Shown: positions 24,661 to 33,174, numbered from the stretch's first letter. The stretch: 64,000 bases of DNA from an uncultured Lactobacillus sp. (GCA_910587695.1 CAJUNC010000002.1:81278-145277), one strand, 5' to 3'. The notes: a model not told the origin generated them from the letters alone. A program made the numbers and translations.

Positions 24661-24693
24661 GTGCTGTGGTTATATAGCGTAGATGCATAACGG

Positions 24694-24942
24694 TCACTTT
24701 TTGTTAGTGGCCTTTTTTTGCTTGCGCCGTTTAGCTAAGAGTTTTTCTAAACGTGGGAGATAGAGCATGAAGATCACACTGATCAATGAACTTAAGACGA
24801 AAAATAGCAATAAAAATAGTATTAATAGTAGTATTTTTGAAACGTTATTTAAAACGCAGGTAATGAAGCCCCCGCTAACGATCAGAGTGATGACAGTCAG
24901 GATAATAGTATAGCGTTGTAGTTTAGCGCGATATTTTTGCAT
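24694..24942 (-). CDS. Small two-helix membrane protein, unknown function
   Basis: An 82-residue protein. A short basic N-terminus (MQKYRAKLQRY) leads into two predicted transmembrane helices (about 13-33 and 38-62), then a strongly basic tail (RLEKLLAKRRKQKKATNKK). The AGAGGGATC ribosome binding site next to the ATG supports translation. It does not match a family I recognise. It is divergent from queH and convergent with the CMD gene. Confidence 0.65.
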   Translation of the reverse strand: MQKYRAKLQRYTIILTVITLIVSGGFITCVLNNVSKILLLILFLLLFFVLSSLISVIFMLYLPRLEKLLAKRRKQKKATNKK

Positions 24943-25030
24943 AAGATCCCTCTTTTCTAAAAAATATTATACACGATAATAGTGTGCTATACTGTAAAAT
25001 AGAAATTTTATTGAAAGAGGGTCAGGTTTT

Positions 25031-25798
25031 TTGATCGATCTGCAAGATATTTTGGCAAAAATGAACTTAAACCAAAAGATCAACTACGATAAAGTCATGA
25101 TGAAGATGGTCTCGACATGGCAAAAAGACCAAATTCGTCCCAAGATCTTACTGCACTCCTGTTGTGCTCCATGTAGTACGACGACACTTGAGCGCATGAC
25201 AGAATTTGCGGATGTGACGATTTATTTTGCTAATTCAAATATTCATCCTCGTGCGGAGTATCAACGGCGTGAATATGTCCAACAAAAATTTATCCATGAT
25301 TTCAACGAAAAGACCGGTAACAACGTGCAATTTGTGGCTGCCCCATATAAACCACAAGAATATTTCCAAGCAGTACGTGGGTTAGAAAAAGAGCCTGAAG
25401 GTGGCGATCGCTGTAAAGCTTGTTTTGACTACCGATTAGACATGGTAGCCAAAAAAGCTGTCGAATTGGGCTTTGATTATTTTGGGAGTGCATTGACGAT
25501 CAGTCCACATAAAAACTCCCAAACGATCAATTCGGTAGGGATCGAGATCCAACGTTTTTACGATGTCAATTACTTGCCAAGTGATTTTAAGAAGGGCAAT
25601 GGTTACCGCCGTTCAGTTGAGATGTGTAAGGAATATGACATTTACCGTCAATGTTATTGTGGTTGTATCTTTGCTGCTAAACAACAGGGTGTTGACTTAT
25701 CGCAAACTAGACGGGATGCCCTAGAGTTCATGGAAGGTAAGAATGGGACCGAAGAATTTCCCGAGATCATCTTCCAGATCAATGGTGAAGAAGTATAG
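25031..25798 (+). CDS. queH: Epoxyqueuosine reductase QueH
   Basis: A 255-residue iron-sulfur enzyme catalysing the last step of queuosine tRNA modification, reducing epoxyqueuosine to queuosine; it is the non-homologous replacement for QueG. The cysteine motifs are all present: HSCCAPCSTTTLERM (CCxxC), GGDRCKACFDYRLD (CxxC) and YRQCYCGCIFA. The start is a TTG at 25031 preceded by GAGGGTCAGG; an alternative ATG at 25061 would shorten the protein by ten residues. It is single and ends at a terminator. No other queuosine genes are close. Confidence 0.93.
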   Translation: MIDLQDILAKMNLNQKINYDKVMMKMVSTWQKDQIRPKILLHSCCAPCSTTTLERMTEFADVTIYFANSNIHPRAEYQRREYVQQKFIHDFNEKTGNNVQFVAAPYKPQEYFQAVRGLEKEPEGGDRCKACFDYRLDMVAKKAVELGFDYFGSALTISPHKNSQTINSVGIEIQRFYDVNYLPSDFKKGNGYRRSVEMCKEYDIYRQCYCGCIFAAKQQGVDLSQTRRDALEFMEGKNGTEEFPEIIFQINGEEV

Positions 25799-25801
25799 AA
25801 G

Positions 25802-25839
25802 AAAATGCCTGTGACTTCATAGTGTCATGGGCATTTTTA
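25802..25839 (+). terminator. Terminator of queH
   Basis: AAAATGCC and GGCATTTTT with inner TGTGAC/GTCATG pairing. Confidence 0.8.
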
Positions 25840-25893
25840 ATACTAACGAGGAATAAACCATGGATGGCAACCGACCAAAGAATGTCTGTAGTG

Positions 25894-26204
25894 CTAAGGA
25901 TCTTGATCATTTTGCCGTTCGTGGTAAAGGTCAAGGTAAAACCAACACTTAGAGCAAGATAGTGCGTTGTTTTGACACTTACAAGCATTTTTTACGGTAA
26001 GATAGATCAAGACCAACCAAAAATATGGTATCGCTTGGAAATAAAATCTGTTTTTACAATCGTTATGAAATCAGCTTGTTATTTTTCAGTGAGTCTTGAT
26101 TTGTTTTTGCAACTATTTCAGCATTGGCTGGAATGTGGCTGAAAATCCTGTAATTGCGCTAACTGTTCAGGTGTTAAAGCAAAAAATTCGAGTGTATTTT
26201 TAAT
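25894..26204 (-). pseudogene. Decayed coding remnants in the 25.84-26.44 kb gap
   Basis: This 0.6-kb gap has no intact gene, but protein-like stretches appear on the - strand. At 26204-26132 one frame reads LEFFALTPEQLAQLQDFQ and ends at TGA with no start. At 26070-25894 another reads IPYFWLVLIYLTVKNACKC, then NNALSCSKCWFYLDLYHER, again with no ATG. The fragments are in different frames and look like remains of one or two genes, at least one with a membrane segment. The family is unrecognised. The rest of the gap (26220-26440) holds no convincing feature beyond an AT-rich CCTATAATATAGG word. Confidence 0.3.
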
Positions 26205-26436
26205 TTAAAAAGCTGTAAGTAGACATTTGTGCTTTCTGAAACAATATATGTCTTTTCAAGCGGGACCGAATTGTTGGAGTAAAAAAATATTCCAGTAAAA
26301 GTAGTAGTAAGTGATAAAAGCTAATGAGGACCTATAATATAGGTATTGTTTGGTAACAGTAAAGGTTTGCAGCTAGATCTCCCCGAATAGACCTTTTTTA
26401 TTATATAGTTTTTAGTAAACGGTTTTAATAGAACAA

Positions 26437-26470
26437 AATAAAAAGCGCATCCCCCAAAGAGAAGATGCGC
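26437..26470 (-). terminator. Terminator of the small conserved gene
   Basis: GCGCATC pairs with GATGCGC and is followed on the - strand by a T-rich run. Confidence 0.8.
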
Positions 26471-26503
26471 GGGTAAATCTCAAATTAATAGACTTGACCG
26501 ACT

Positions 26504-26740
26504 TTAGATCTTGTCAAAGTCGAATTCAACACTTTCAGTGTTTTTTCGGATAATCGAATATAGACGTTTAAAGATAGGGTCTGAAATAAGGTAACTAATA
26601 TCTTCAGACTGCGAATCTTCAAGCTGAACTGGCACATTTTTGATCTTATGACCAGAGATTTGAATATCTTTTTTTACGATAGTCTTGTCTTTAGCCAAGT
26701 TCTCAGTGTCAAACGCACGAACACGTCTAAATTTAACCAT
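26504..26740 (-). CDS. Small protein of unknown function
   Basis: A 78-residue protein beginning MVKFRRVRAFDTENLAKD and ending NTESVEFDFDKI. The start at 26740 is set by AAGGGGGAAGAA just upstream; a longer in-frame reading exists but has no ribosome binding site. It is mixed charged with no membrane segment and no motif I recognise. It is monocistronic, with a strong terminator, so it is probably a real expressed gene. Confidence 0.6.
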   Translation of the reverse strand: MVKFRRVRAFDTENLAKDKTIVKKDIQISGHKIKNVPVQLEDSQSEDISYLISDPIFKRLYSIIRKNTESVEFDFDKI

Positions 26741-26969
26741 TGTATTCTTCCCCCTTGCAAAAATTACTTTAAATTCTACCATAGTAATTTGCAAATGCAA
26801 GAAAAATTTTAAAAATTGTGAAAACATAAAGTTAATATTTTCTTAATATATAGACTTTTTCTAACTATACCAGCAATGTAAGCAGGTAAGTATATGAAAT
26901 TTATACTCTAGTCACTGGTTAAGCTAGGGGGAATATGTTATGGTTAAAAATCATCAACGACGATCGCTA

Positions 26970-27311
26970 TTAATCGTTTCCGATCGCTGCGCTGACTTGA
27001 GCCGATAAATTACGCCAGTAGAGCAGATCATTATCTGCTAGATCTTGTGAAAAGGTCTCAAAATCTTTTCGCGGATAAACTTTGGCGATCTCTTCTCCCA
27101 GACTTCCCGTAATCGTTAAGATCATATCGGGCTTTTCCCACGCGGTCCCCCAATATGGACCCTCAAGTGCTGTGTCGAGCATATCTTGGACACCGTCTTG
27201 CGTCATGTCGTTGATGACACTTTCTCTGGTAGCTGTGTTATAGCCATTTGCTTTTAACCAAGCTAACTTTTCGAGTGCTTGGGGCAGATCATTTGGTATT
27301 AGATGTAACAT
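26970..27311 (-). CDS. Hypothetical protein
   Basis: A 113-residue soluble protein. It has an acidic helical N-terminus (LHLIPNDLPQALEKLAWLKANGYNTATRESVINDM) and the segment EGPYWGTAWEKPDMILTITGSLGEEI. No family recognised. AAGGAGGAAAA precedes the ATG, so translation is likely. It is divergent from the NrtR-like regulator and could be its target, but no regulatory link is visible. Confidence 0.65.
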   Translation of the reverse strand: MLHLIPNDLPQALEKLAWLKANGYNTATRESVINDMTQDGVQDMLDTALEGPYWGTAWEKPDMILTITGSLGEEIAKVYPRKDFETFSQDLADNDLLYWRNLSAQVSAAIGND

Positions 27312-27431
27312 TGATATTTTCCTCCTTGTTTTAGCTAGCTATATTATAACAAGTTGGCTTTTGATCAACAGGGAAAATGGAAACACCAGGATAATTTAGG
27401 AAAGGAAAAGCTATACTTTTATTCGAGATAG

Positions 27432-28166
27432 TTGCCAAAAAAAATGAAAATCAGTAGAACACTTATCCCGTTTGATGTAAAGTTGCTCAATATCATCTGG
27501 TGTTTTGATCGGATGACTAACCAAGTGAAGGTGATCCTAAAAGATGAGGGTGACTGGACTTTACCTGAAACTTATCTTATCCAGGATGAGGATGCCCTTG
27601 ATGCGACGATCAGACTGACACGTGAGTTGACAGGGCAGACTGTTTCACCTAAAAATATTGAACAATTAGAGACATTGACCAATCCTAAGCGATCAGTTGA
27701 TGGAAAACGCCTAGTGACAATGGTCTATATGACTTATTTACCGGAATTACCGGATATGATGACTTCGACCTTGGAACTATTTACCTTAGAAAACTTAAAC
27801 AGCCACTATTATTTCACTAAAGGTGAGAAACAATTAGCGGTAGCGACAGTTGATACAGAAGCTGAGTATTACCAAAAACGATTACGAAAAAACAAATTCT
27901 ACCAAGTCAGCGATTATGCTTTGAAAAAGGCTTGTTTGCACATTCGGCGCTCGTTGGATACACAACCAGACATCTTGAAGATCTTGGGTGAAGCTTTTAC
28001 TTTGCGTGAAGCGCGTAGCTTATATGCACCGTTTTTAGGAGTAAGTTTTCATGAGATAGATAATTCGAACTTCAAAAAGACACACCAGCGACTTTTCCGA
28101 GAGATCGGAAAAGTAAATAAGCGCGGGCCAGGACGTCCAGCTAGTCTGTATCGCTTACGCTTTTAA
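27432..28166 (+). CDS. NrtR-like regulator: degenerate Nudix domain plus winged helix
   Basis: A 244-residue protein. Residues 1-150 have a Nudix-hydrolase fold, but the Nudix box is degraded: where family members have REVxEETG this one has RLTRELTGQ, so hydrolysis is probably lost. Residues 160-244 are a winged helix ending in RGPGRPASLYRL, the signature end of NrtR regulators. In NrtR the Nudix domain senses ADP-ribose or similar ligands and the helix represses target operons. The start is a TTG at 27432 or the ATG at 27444; neither has a good ribosome binding site. The target operon is unknown; the divergent hypothetical gene is the only neighbour. Confidence 0.82.
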   Translation: MPKKMKISRTLIPFDVKLLNIIWCFDRMTNQVKVILKDEGDWTLPETYLIQDEDALDATIRLTRELTGQTVSPKNIEQLETLTNPKRSVDGKRLVTMVYMTYLPELPDMMTSTLELFTLENLNSHYYFTKGEKQLAVATVDTEAEYYQKRLRKNKFYQVSDYALKKACLHIRRSLDTQPDILKILGEAFTLREARSLYAPFLGVSFHEIDNSNFKKTHQRLFREIGKVNKRGPGRPASLYRLRF

Positions 28167-28174
28167 ATGAACTA

Positions 28175-28223
28175 AAAAAACAAGCTTTCCTGGGAAATAT
28201 TTTCTCAAGAAAGCTTGTTTTTT
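28175..28223. terminator. Bidirectional terminator
   Basis: AAAAAACAAGCTTTC and GAAAGCTTGTTTTTT, a perfect 15-bp stem between convergent genes. Confidence 0.92.
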
Positions 28224-28225
28224 AG

Positions 28226-29233
28226 TTAGGCTTGTAAAACTTCAAAAACTGCTTGAACTAAGGCTTGCTTAGTAAAGTAACCTTGTTGGAGCAGTGGAGC
28301 AAATTCTTTGACCGCATTTTTGTATTGCAGATACTCTTCTTGGGTGAGGCTCTCTAATTTTTCTAAAGCTTCGGCGATCGAATCAACTGCAAAACCAAGG
28401 TTATTTTTGATGATCAGCTCTTCATTTGAGATGCCACGCGGAATGATGACAGGTAGACCCGCAGCCAGATAAGTTCCTAATTTATAGGAAATATATTTGG
28501 AAGTATATTCTTGTGTATAGCCACCGTCATTCCAAACCAAACCAAAACCACCATTTTTAGAAAGCTTGATGCAAAGTTCGGCATCATTGAGCCAACCTTC
28601 ATAGATAAGGTTCAAGTCAGTTGCTTCAGGCTTTTTAGAAGCAAACAAATGCAAGGGAGTATCATATTGCCAGTTTTGAACAAATGTAAATTTTGTTGGA
28701 TCACCCGCGAAATTTAAACGTTTGACCTCGGTGGTATCATAAAGCATATTAGCATCTAAGGGATGATCCCACATGTGTTGAACAACATATTTTTTCTCTG
28801 TCAGGCCATTTTCTCGTAGGAAATGATACATCTGTTCAGAAGGCACGATCAAAAGTTCGGCTTTTTGATAAAAATCGATAAATGTTGGCAGCAAGTAGCG
28901 ATTTTCAGCAAACATCAGCGGCGTCACATCATGGATAAAAATGATCAATTTTAACTTAGAATAGCGTTTGAAGTGATCGACCAAGGCGTGATCAAACTCG
29001 ATCGTATTCCAAGATGGCGCTTGATAGATGACGATATCATTATTGCTTACAGAAGCGACCATACCGTCGAATCGTTTGCCAAGTTCAGTTGAGCTATCAA
29101 CACTAAAAGGATAGTTGTAGATGCCGATCTCGTTAAAGCCCAGTTGTTTTCCAAACTGGAATGTCATATTTTGGGCTATCTGAGCGACACTATTTTTAGC
29201 CATTCCGTGAATGTTGGTCATGTGAACTTTCAT
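28226..29233 (-). CDS. Gtf3-like glycosyltransferase
   Basis: A 335-residue GT-B-type transferase of the Gtf3/galactofuranosyltransferase-like family. The N-terminus (KVHMTNIHGMAKNSVAQIAQNM) and the acceptor-domain end (GLVWNDGGYTQEYTSKYISYKLGTYLAAGLPVII) match Gtf3, the glucosyltransferase that extends GlcNAc on serine-rich adhesins. Two more distant relatives lie at 52.8-54.8 kb in the polysaccharide cluster. It stands alone here, with no Gtf1/2 or SecA2 genes, so its acceptor may be a surface protein or a glycan. Convergent with the NrtR-like gene. Confidence 0.82.
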   Translation of the reverse strand: MKVHMTNIHGMAKNSVAQIAQNMTFQFGKQLGFNEIGIYNYPFSVDSSTELGKRFDGMVASVSNNDIVIYQAPSWNTIEFDHALVDHFKRYSKLKLIIFIHDVTPLMFAENRYLLPTFIDFYQKAELLIVPSEQMYHFLRENGLTEKKYVVQHMWDHPLDANMLYDTTEVKRLNFAGDPTKFTFVQNWQYDTPLHLFASKKPEATDLNLIYEGWLNDAELCIKLSKNGGFGLVWNDGGYTQEYTSKYISYKLGTYLAAGLPVIIPRGISNEELIIKNNLGFAVDSIAEALEKLESLTQEEYLQYKNAVKEFAPLLQQGYFTKQALVQAVFEVLQA

Positions 29234-29276
29234 TATGCATACCTCATATATTTTTAATTCTATTATATGGTATGAC

Positions 29277-29717
29277 TCATACTTCTGTCGAATTATGTGG
29301 CTGATAAGCTATGGTCACTTTATCTAGTAATTCACCAAATACTTTAGCTTCACTTGCAGTCAAACTAGCCAGCGAATTTTGATTGACCTGTTGATAGATA
29401 TCTTTGATCTTAGGTAGGATAGCTTCACCTTTAGAAGTCAAAAATAATTCTGAACGGCGGTGGTCATCATCAGAAAAACGTTTGCTGATCCAACCATCGG
29501 CCACTAATTTGTTGATCTGGCGGGTAACAACGCTTTGGTCACGATGTAATGTTTTGATGAAATATGCTTGGCTGATCCCAGGGGTCTCGGCGATCTTTTC
29601 GAGATAAAAATAATTTTTATCGCTGAGTCCGATCTTTTCATATTGAAAATTGAGTTCAGTTCGCAATTTGTGATTAAAAATTGAAACTAATTTGTCGATT
29701 CGTGGCTCCATGATCAA
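29277..29717 (-). CDS. MarR-family transcriptional regulator
   Basis: A 146-residue winged-helix repressor. The core (ETPGISQAYFIKTLHRDQSVVTRQINKLVADGWISKRFSDDDHRRSELFLTSKG) contains the recognition helix and the D-D-R-R wing of MarR. It overlaps the upstream MFS gene by 4 bp, so both are translated from one transcript. The palindrome at 31128-31153 upstream of the MFS gene is the likely operator. The pair is a typical drug-responsive efflux switch; the inducer is unknown. Confidence 0.92.
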   Translation of the reverse strand: MIMEPRIDKLVSIFNHKLRTELNFQYEKIGLSDKNYFYLEKIAETPGISQAYFIKTLHRDQSVVTRQINKLVADGWISKRFSDDDHRRSELFLTSKGEAILPKIKDIYQQVNQNSLASLTASEAKVFGELLDKVTIAYQPHNSTEV

Positions 29718-31072
29718 GCATCCTTTCGCAAATAAAGACTAAAGCAAGTCAACATCAATAAGACCAATCCGACTGTTACCCACATGGAAAGACGCATCCC
29801 GGCTGTAAATGTCGCTGGAATATTGGATAAAACGATCAAGATGGTGATCGAGGAAGCACCGAATGCTTGGCGTAAACTGTTGTTAAGTGCTGTAGCATGG
29901 CTGACTTCATCGGGATAAACATCAACAAAGGCTTCTGACATCGCTGGTGAAAATACGAGAGCATTTCCGATCATGCGAAGCATATAAGCACTTGTCAAGA
30001 GCCAAACAGGTGTAGTCTCAGAGATCATGACAAATGGGATCGCAGCGATCAACATCAAGATACCGCCCGAAATGATCAAATATTTAGGACCATGCTTGTC
30101 GTAAAGACGGCCGACTAAAGCTGCACTGAGCGCATTAGCGATCGCACCAGGTAACAAGATCATCCCAGAGACCATACTATTTAGGTGTAAAACATTTTGC
30201 GTGAAAATCGGAAGCATTTGTTCGGTCCCAAGTAAGACCATGAAAGCACAGATCCCTACTAAAGTCATCAATCTAAATGAACGATTTTTGACGAGTTGAA
30301 CTTTGAGCATCGGCTGTTTGAGGCGAAGCTGACGTTTAACAAAGATAAAGAGGATCATAAGCCCTAAGACTAACATGATCCAGCCTTGTAAAGCTGAAGT
30401 TTGAAAGAAAGTCAAACTTGCTAAAGTCGATCCTGAACCAAGCAAGGATAGACCTACGGAGATAAAGTCGATCTTGATATCCTTAGGTTCAGAGAAGTTA
30501 GGAAAGGCAAAAAATCCGATCAACCAAACCAATAACATCATTGGTAAAACTAAGATAAAAATATAGCGCCATCCCAAAGTATTGACGATCAAACCGGAAA
30601 GTGTCGGTCCGATAGCTGGGCCAAAAGCGATAACTAGCCCAGACATCCCTAGGATCGTGCCTCGTTTTTCGAGAGGATAGATCGAGATCATCGTTGTCAT
30701 TTGAAATGACATCAAGATCCCACTAGCACATGCTTGGACTAAGCGGGCAAGTAGCAAGATCCAAAAATCAGTAGCAAAGCATCCGATCAAAGTCCCTAAG
30801 ATAAAGATCGCGATCGTAGTCAAAAAGATATTGCGTTTTTGGAATTTTTCATACAAATTAGATGAGAGCGGCGTGATGACCCCGATCATCAAAGTATACC
30901 CCGTTGTGAGCCATTGAACTAGAGTCAATGAGACATTCATCTCATGTTCGATGACGGGTAATGCAGTGATCATCATCGTTTGACTAGCTAAGCTGACAAA
31001 ACCAGAAAATAAAAGCAATATAGTAACGATCAGTCGGATCTTAGGATCGATCGTTTTAGAAATATTATCCAT
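29714..31072 (-). CDS. MFS multidrug efflux transporter (DHA2 type)
   Basis: A 452-residue membrane protein with about 12-14 transmembrane helices. Motif A is partly visible (SNLYEKFQKRNIF) and motif C lies in GLVIAFGPAIGPTLSGLI, which marks proton-drug antiporters of the DHA2/EmrB-QacA group. The start at 31072 follows GAAAGGATTTTATTT; an in-frame ATG at 31102 lacks a ribosome binding site. It is the first gene of a two-gene operon with the MarR repressor gene. Substrates are unknown. Confidence 0.9.
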   Translation of the reverse strand: MDNISKTIDPKIRLIVTILLLFSGFVSLASQTMMITALPVIEHEMNVSLTLVQWLTTGYTLMIGVITPLSSNLYEKFQKRNIFLTTIAIFILGTLIGCFATDFWILLLARLVQACASGILMSFQMTTMISIYPLEKRGTILGMSGLVIAFGPAIGPTLSGLIVNTLGWRYIFILVLPMMLLVWLIGFFAFPNFSEPKDIKIDFISVGLSLLGSGSTLASLTFFQTSALQGWIMLVLGLMILFIFVKRQLRLKQPMLKVQLVKNRSFRLMTLVGICAFMVLLGTEQMLPIFTQNVLHLNSMVSGMILLPGAIANALSAALVGRLYDKHGPKYLIISGGILMLIAAIPFVMISETTPVWLLTSAYMLRMIGNALVFSPAMSEAFVDVYPDEVSHATALNNSLRQAFGASSITILIVLSNIPATFTAGMRLSMWVTVGLVLLMLTCFSLYLRKDA

Positions 31073-31127
31073 AAATAAAATCCTTTCACTAATTAAATTC
31101 ATGCAGATGCATATAAATACTCAATCT

Positions 31128-31153
31128 ATATTACATGTAATTGCATGTAATAT
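31128..31153. promoter_or_regulatory. MarR-type operator
   Basis: ATATTACATG (31128-31137) and CATGTAATAT (31144-31153) are perfect 10-bp arms with a 6-bp spacer, just upstream of the MFS-marR operon. Confidence 0.75.
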
Positions 31154-31266
31154 CAAGTGGAAGAAAATATTTCCCAGGTTAAGTAATTTCTTGCGCTTTA
31201 GGTAAGTTAATTATATATTTAAAATGTCGTTTGGTAACTAGGGTTTGTTGTAGTTGAAGAAAACTT

Positions 31267-31325
31267 TTCTTCGCACTGTGAAGTAGTCGTGCTGCGAAAT
31301 GCAATGCCGCATTTCTTCGCACTGT
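31267..31325 (+). promoter_or_regulatory. Structured leader with two alternative hairpins
   Basis: The 13-mer TTCTTCGCACTGT occurs twice, at 31267-31279 and 31313-31325. The segment between them (GTGCTGCGAAATGC, 31289-31302) can pair with either copy, giving mutually exclusive hairpins just before the ribosome binding site of the ACT-domain gene. Confidence 0.5.
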
Positions 31326-31346
31326 TATATATAGGGGGCATACATA

Positions 31347-31613
31347 ATGAAAGCTATTTTAACTGTTGTTGGTCAAGATAAGGTCGGGATCGTTGCTGAA
31401 GTCAGTCGCTTTTTGGCTGAACAGGATATCAATATTCTCGATATCAGTCAAACTATTTTAGAAGGCCACTTTACTATGATGATGGCAGTCCAAGTTACAG
31501 AACAAAGCGATCTGCAAATTATCTCAACTAAACTTGTTGAATTGGGTCAGACCTTGAAAGTTGAGATCAATTTGCGCAATGAAGAAGTTTATCGCGCAAT
31601 GCACCAACTATAG
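31347..31613 (+). CDS. ACT-domain protein (UPF0237 type)
   Basis: An 88-residue stand-alone ACT domain: MKAILTVVGQDKVGIVAEVSRFLAEQDINILDISQTILEGHFTMMM is the ligand-binding beta-alpha-beta. The sequence resembles glycine-cleavage regulator-like ACT proteins (GcvR-like). Its gene is almost always paired with a DUF711 gene in Firmicutes, as here 11 bp downstream. Such domains bind amino acids and allosterically tune partners, so it probably regulates the DUF711 protein. AGGGGG lies before the ATG. Confidence 0.92.
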   Translation: MKAILTVVGQDKVGIVAEVSRFLAEQDINILDISQTILEGHFTMMMAVQVTEQSDLQIISTKLVELGQTLKVEINLRNEEVYRAMHQL

Positions 31614-31624
31614 GAGGAAAGTTC

Positions 31625-32968
31625 ATGGAATTTGATAAGGTTTTAGAAACGATCCATATGATATCTGATCAAAAGCTTGATGTCCGCACTGTTACCATGG
31701 GGATCTCCTTGATGGATTGCATTGATAGTGACAGTGATGTGGCTTGCCAAAAGATCTACGATAAGATCACTACCAAGGCTAAAGATCTGGTCAAAACGGC
31801 CGAACAGATCGAGATGGAATACGGGATCCCGATCGTCAATAAGCGTGTGGCGGTGACGCCGATCTCTTTAGTTGCAGGGGCTAGCCAAGATAAGGATCAC
31901 GTCAAATACGCTAAAACTTTGGATAAGGCGGCTCAAGCATTGGGGATCGATTTTATCGGTGGCTTTTCTGCGCTTGTTCAAAAGGGGATGACTAAAGGTG
32001 ACCAAACCTTGATCGCTTCATTACCCGAAGCTTTGGCACAAACGAACTTGGTCTGTGCCTCAGTCAATGTCGGTTCCAGCAAGAGTGGGATCAACATGGA
32101 TGCGGTCAAACAAATGGGGGAAGTTATCACAACGGCTTCTAAATTAGATTATATGACTAATGCTAAATTGGTCGTCTTCTGTAATGCGGTCGAAGACAAT
32201 CCCTTTATGGCAGGTGGTTTCCATGGGATCAGTGAACCGGATGTAGTGATCAATGTCGGAGTCTCGGGGCCTGGTGTCGTTAAAGCAGCTTTAGAGCATG
32301 TTAAAGGTCGACCGCTCGATCAAGTGGCAGAAACGATCAAACAGACAGCTTTTAAAGTCACACGGATGGGACAGTTAGTCGGCGGTGTAGCAGCCAAACG
32401 GTTAAATGTACCGTTTGGGATCGTTGACCTTTCCTTAGCCCCGACACCGGCTGTGGGTGATTCAGTTGCTCAGATCTTAGAAGAGATAGGTCTCGCTCAA
32501 GTCGGGACGCATGGAACAACCGCCGCTTTGGCGATGTTAAATGATGCAGTAAAAAAGGGCGGTATCATGGCTTGCAGTCATGTAGGTGGATTATCTGGTG
32601 CCTTTATCCCAGTCTCTGAAGATGCGGGGATGATCGCTGCTGTTGAAGCGAAAACATTATCTTTGGATAAATTAGAAGCCATGACAGCTGTTTGTTCAGT
32701 TGGTCTGGATATGATCGCTTTACCAGGTGATATTCCAGCCACAACTGTCAGTGCAATGATCGCCGATGAAGCTGCGATCGGGATGATCAACAATAAAACA
32801 ACTGCTGTACGGGTGATCCCTGTTCCAGGCAAAAAAGTCGGCGATCAAGTTGAATTTGGTGGTTTACTGGGACATGCACCGATCATGCCATACAATCAAG
32901 CTTCAAGTGCTACGATGATCGCTCGTGGTGGCTTGATCCCAGCCCCGATCCACAGTTTTAAGAATTGA
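31625..32968 (+). CDS. DUF711/UPF0210 PFL-like family protein
   Basis: A 447-residue protein of the UPF0210 family, which has a PFL/ribonucleotide-reductase-like barrel. Recognisable pieces are ETIHMISDQKLDVRTVTMGISLMDC, VNVGSSKSGINMDAV, GVSGPGVVKAALEH and PFGIVDLSLAPTPAVGDSVA. No glycyl-radical loop is present, so the often-used PFL name is structural only. Translation follows AGGAGG. The biochemical role is unknown; the ACT partner suggests amino-acid-linked control. Confidence 0.92.
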   Translation: MEFDKVLETIHMISDQKLDVRTVTMGISLMDCIDSDSDVACQKIYDKITTKAKDLVKTAEQIEMEYGIPIVNKRVAVTPISLVAGASQDKDHVKYAKTLDKAAQALGIDFIGGFSALVQKGMTKGDQTLIASLPEALAQTNLVCASVNVGSSKSGINMDAVKQMGEVITTASKLDYMTNAKLVVFCNAVEDNPFMAGGFHGISEPDVVINVGVSGPGVVKAALEHVKGRPLDQVAETIKQTAFKVTRMGQLVGGVAAKRLNVPFGIVDLSLAPTPAVGDSVAQILEEIGLAQVGTHGTTAALAMLNDAVKKGGIMACSHVGGLSGAFIPVSEDAGMIAAVEAKTLSLDKLEAMTAVCSVGLDMIALPGDIPATTVSAMIADEAAIGMINNKTTAVRVIPVPGKKVGDQVEFGGLLGHAPIMPYNQASSATMIARGGLIPAPIHSFKN

Positions 32969-33010
32969 TGACTGTTTTTGACTGAATATACTTTCAAATA
33001 ATTGTAAATG

Positions 33011-33044
33011 AAATGCCGTTTTCAAATAGAAAACGGCATTTTTT
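33011..33044 (+). terminator. Terminator of the ACT-DUF711 operon
   Basis: AAATGCCGTTTTC pairs perfectly with GAAAACGGCATTT, followed by T4. Confidence 0.92.
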
Positions 33045-33102
33045 AGATATATATTTAAAAATTTTCATGAAAGATAATATAATATGTTAAATTTTTTTGA
33101 AA

Positions 33103-33130
33103 TTTTATGACGTTTTATGACCTTTTGTGA
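33103..33130. promoter_or_regulatory. Triple tandem operator upstream of fruR
   Basis: TTTTATGA, TTTTATGA and TTTTGTGA begin at 33103, 33113 and 33123, exactly 10 bp apart (one helical turn). A related TTTCATGA lies near 33063. This is the kind of direct repeat bound by DeoR-family regulators, and the downstream gene encodes one. Confidence 0.6.
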
Positions 33131-33174
33131 TTGATTTTTGTTGATTCAGATGATATTATAATTTGGGAGGTGTA

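Noticed and set aside
25779..25988. 69-codon - strand frame overlapping the end of queH
   Set aside because: It overlaps the queH stop and terminator, and only its middle looks protein-like, so I treat the area as decayed sequence.
26331..26402. Small RNA gene (TATAAT-like word, then a weak AAAGGT/ACCTTT hairpin with T run)
   Set aside because: No -35 box and a weak stem; not enough to call.
28226..29233. Part of an accessory Sec (SecA2/SRRP) glycosylation locus
   Set aside because: No secA2, asp or gtfA/B genes or serine-rich adhesin nearby; only the single Gtf3-like gene is present.
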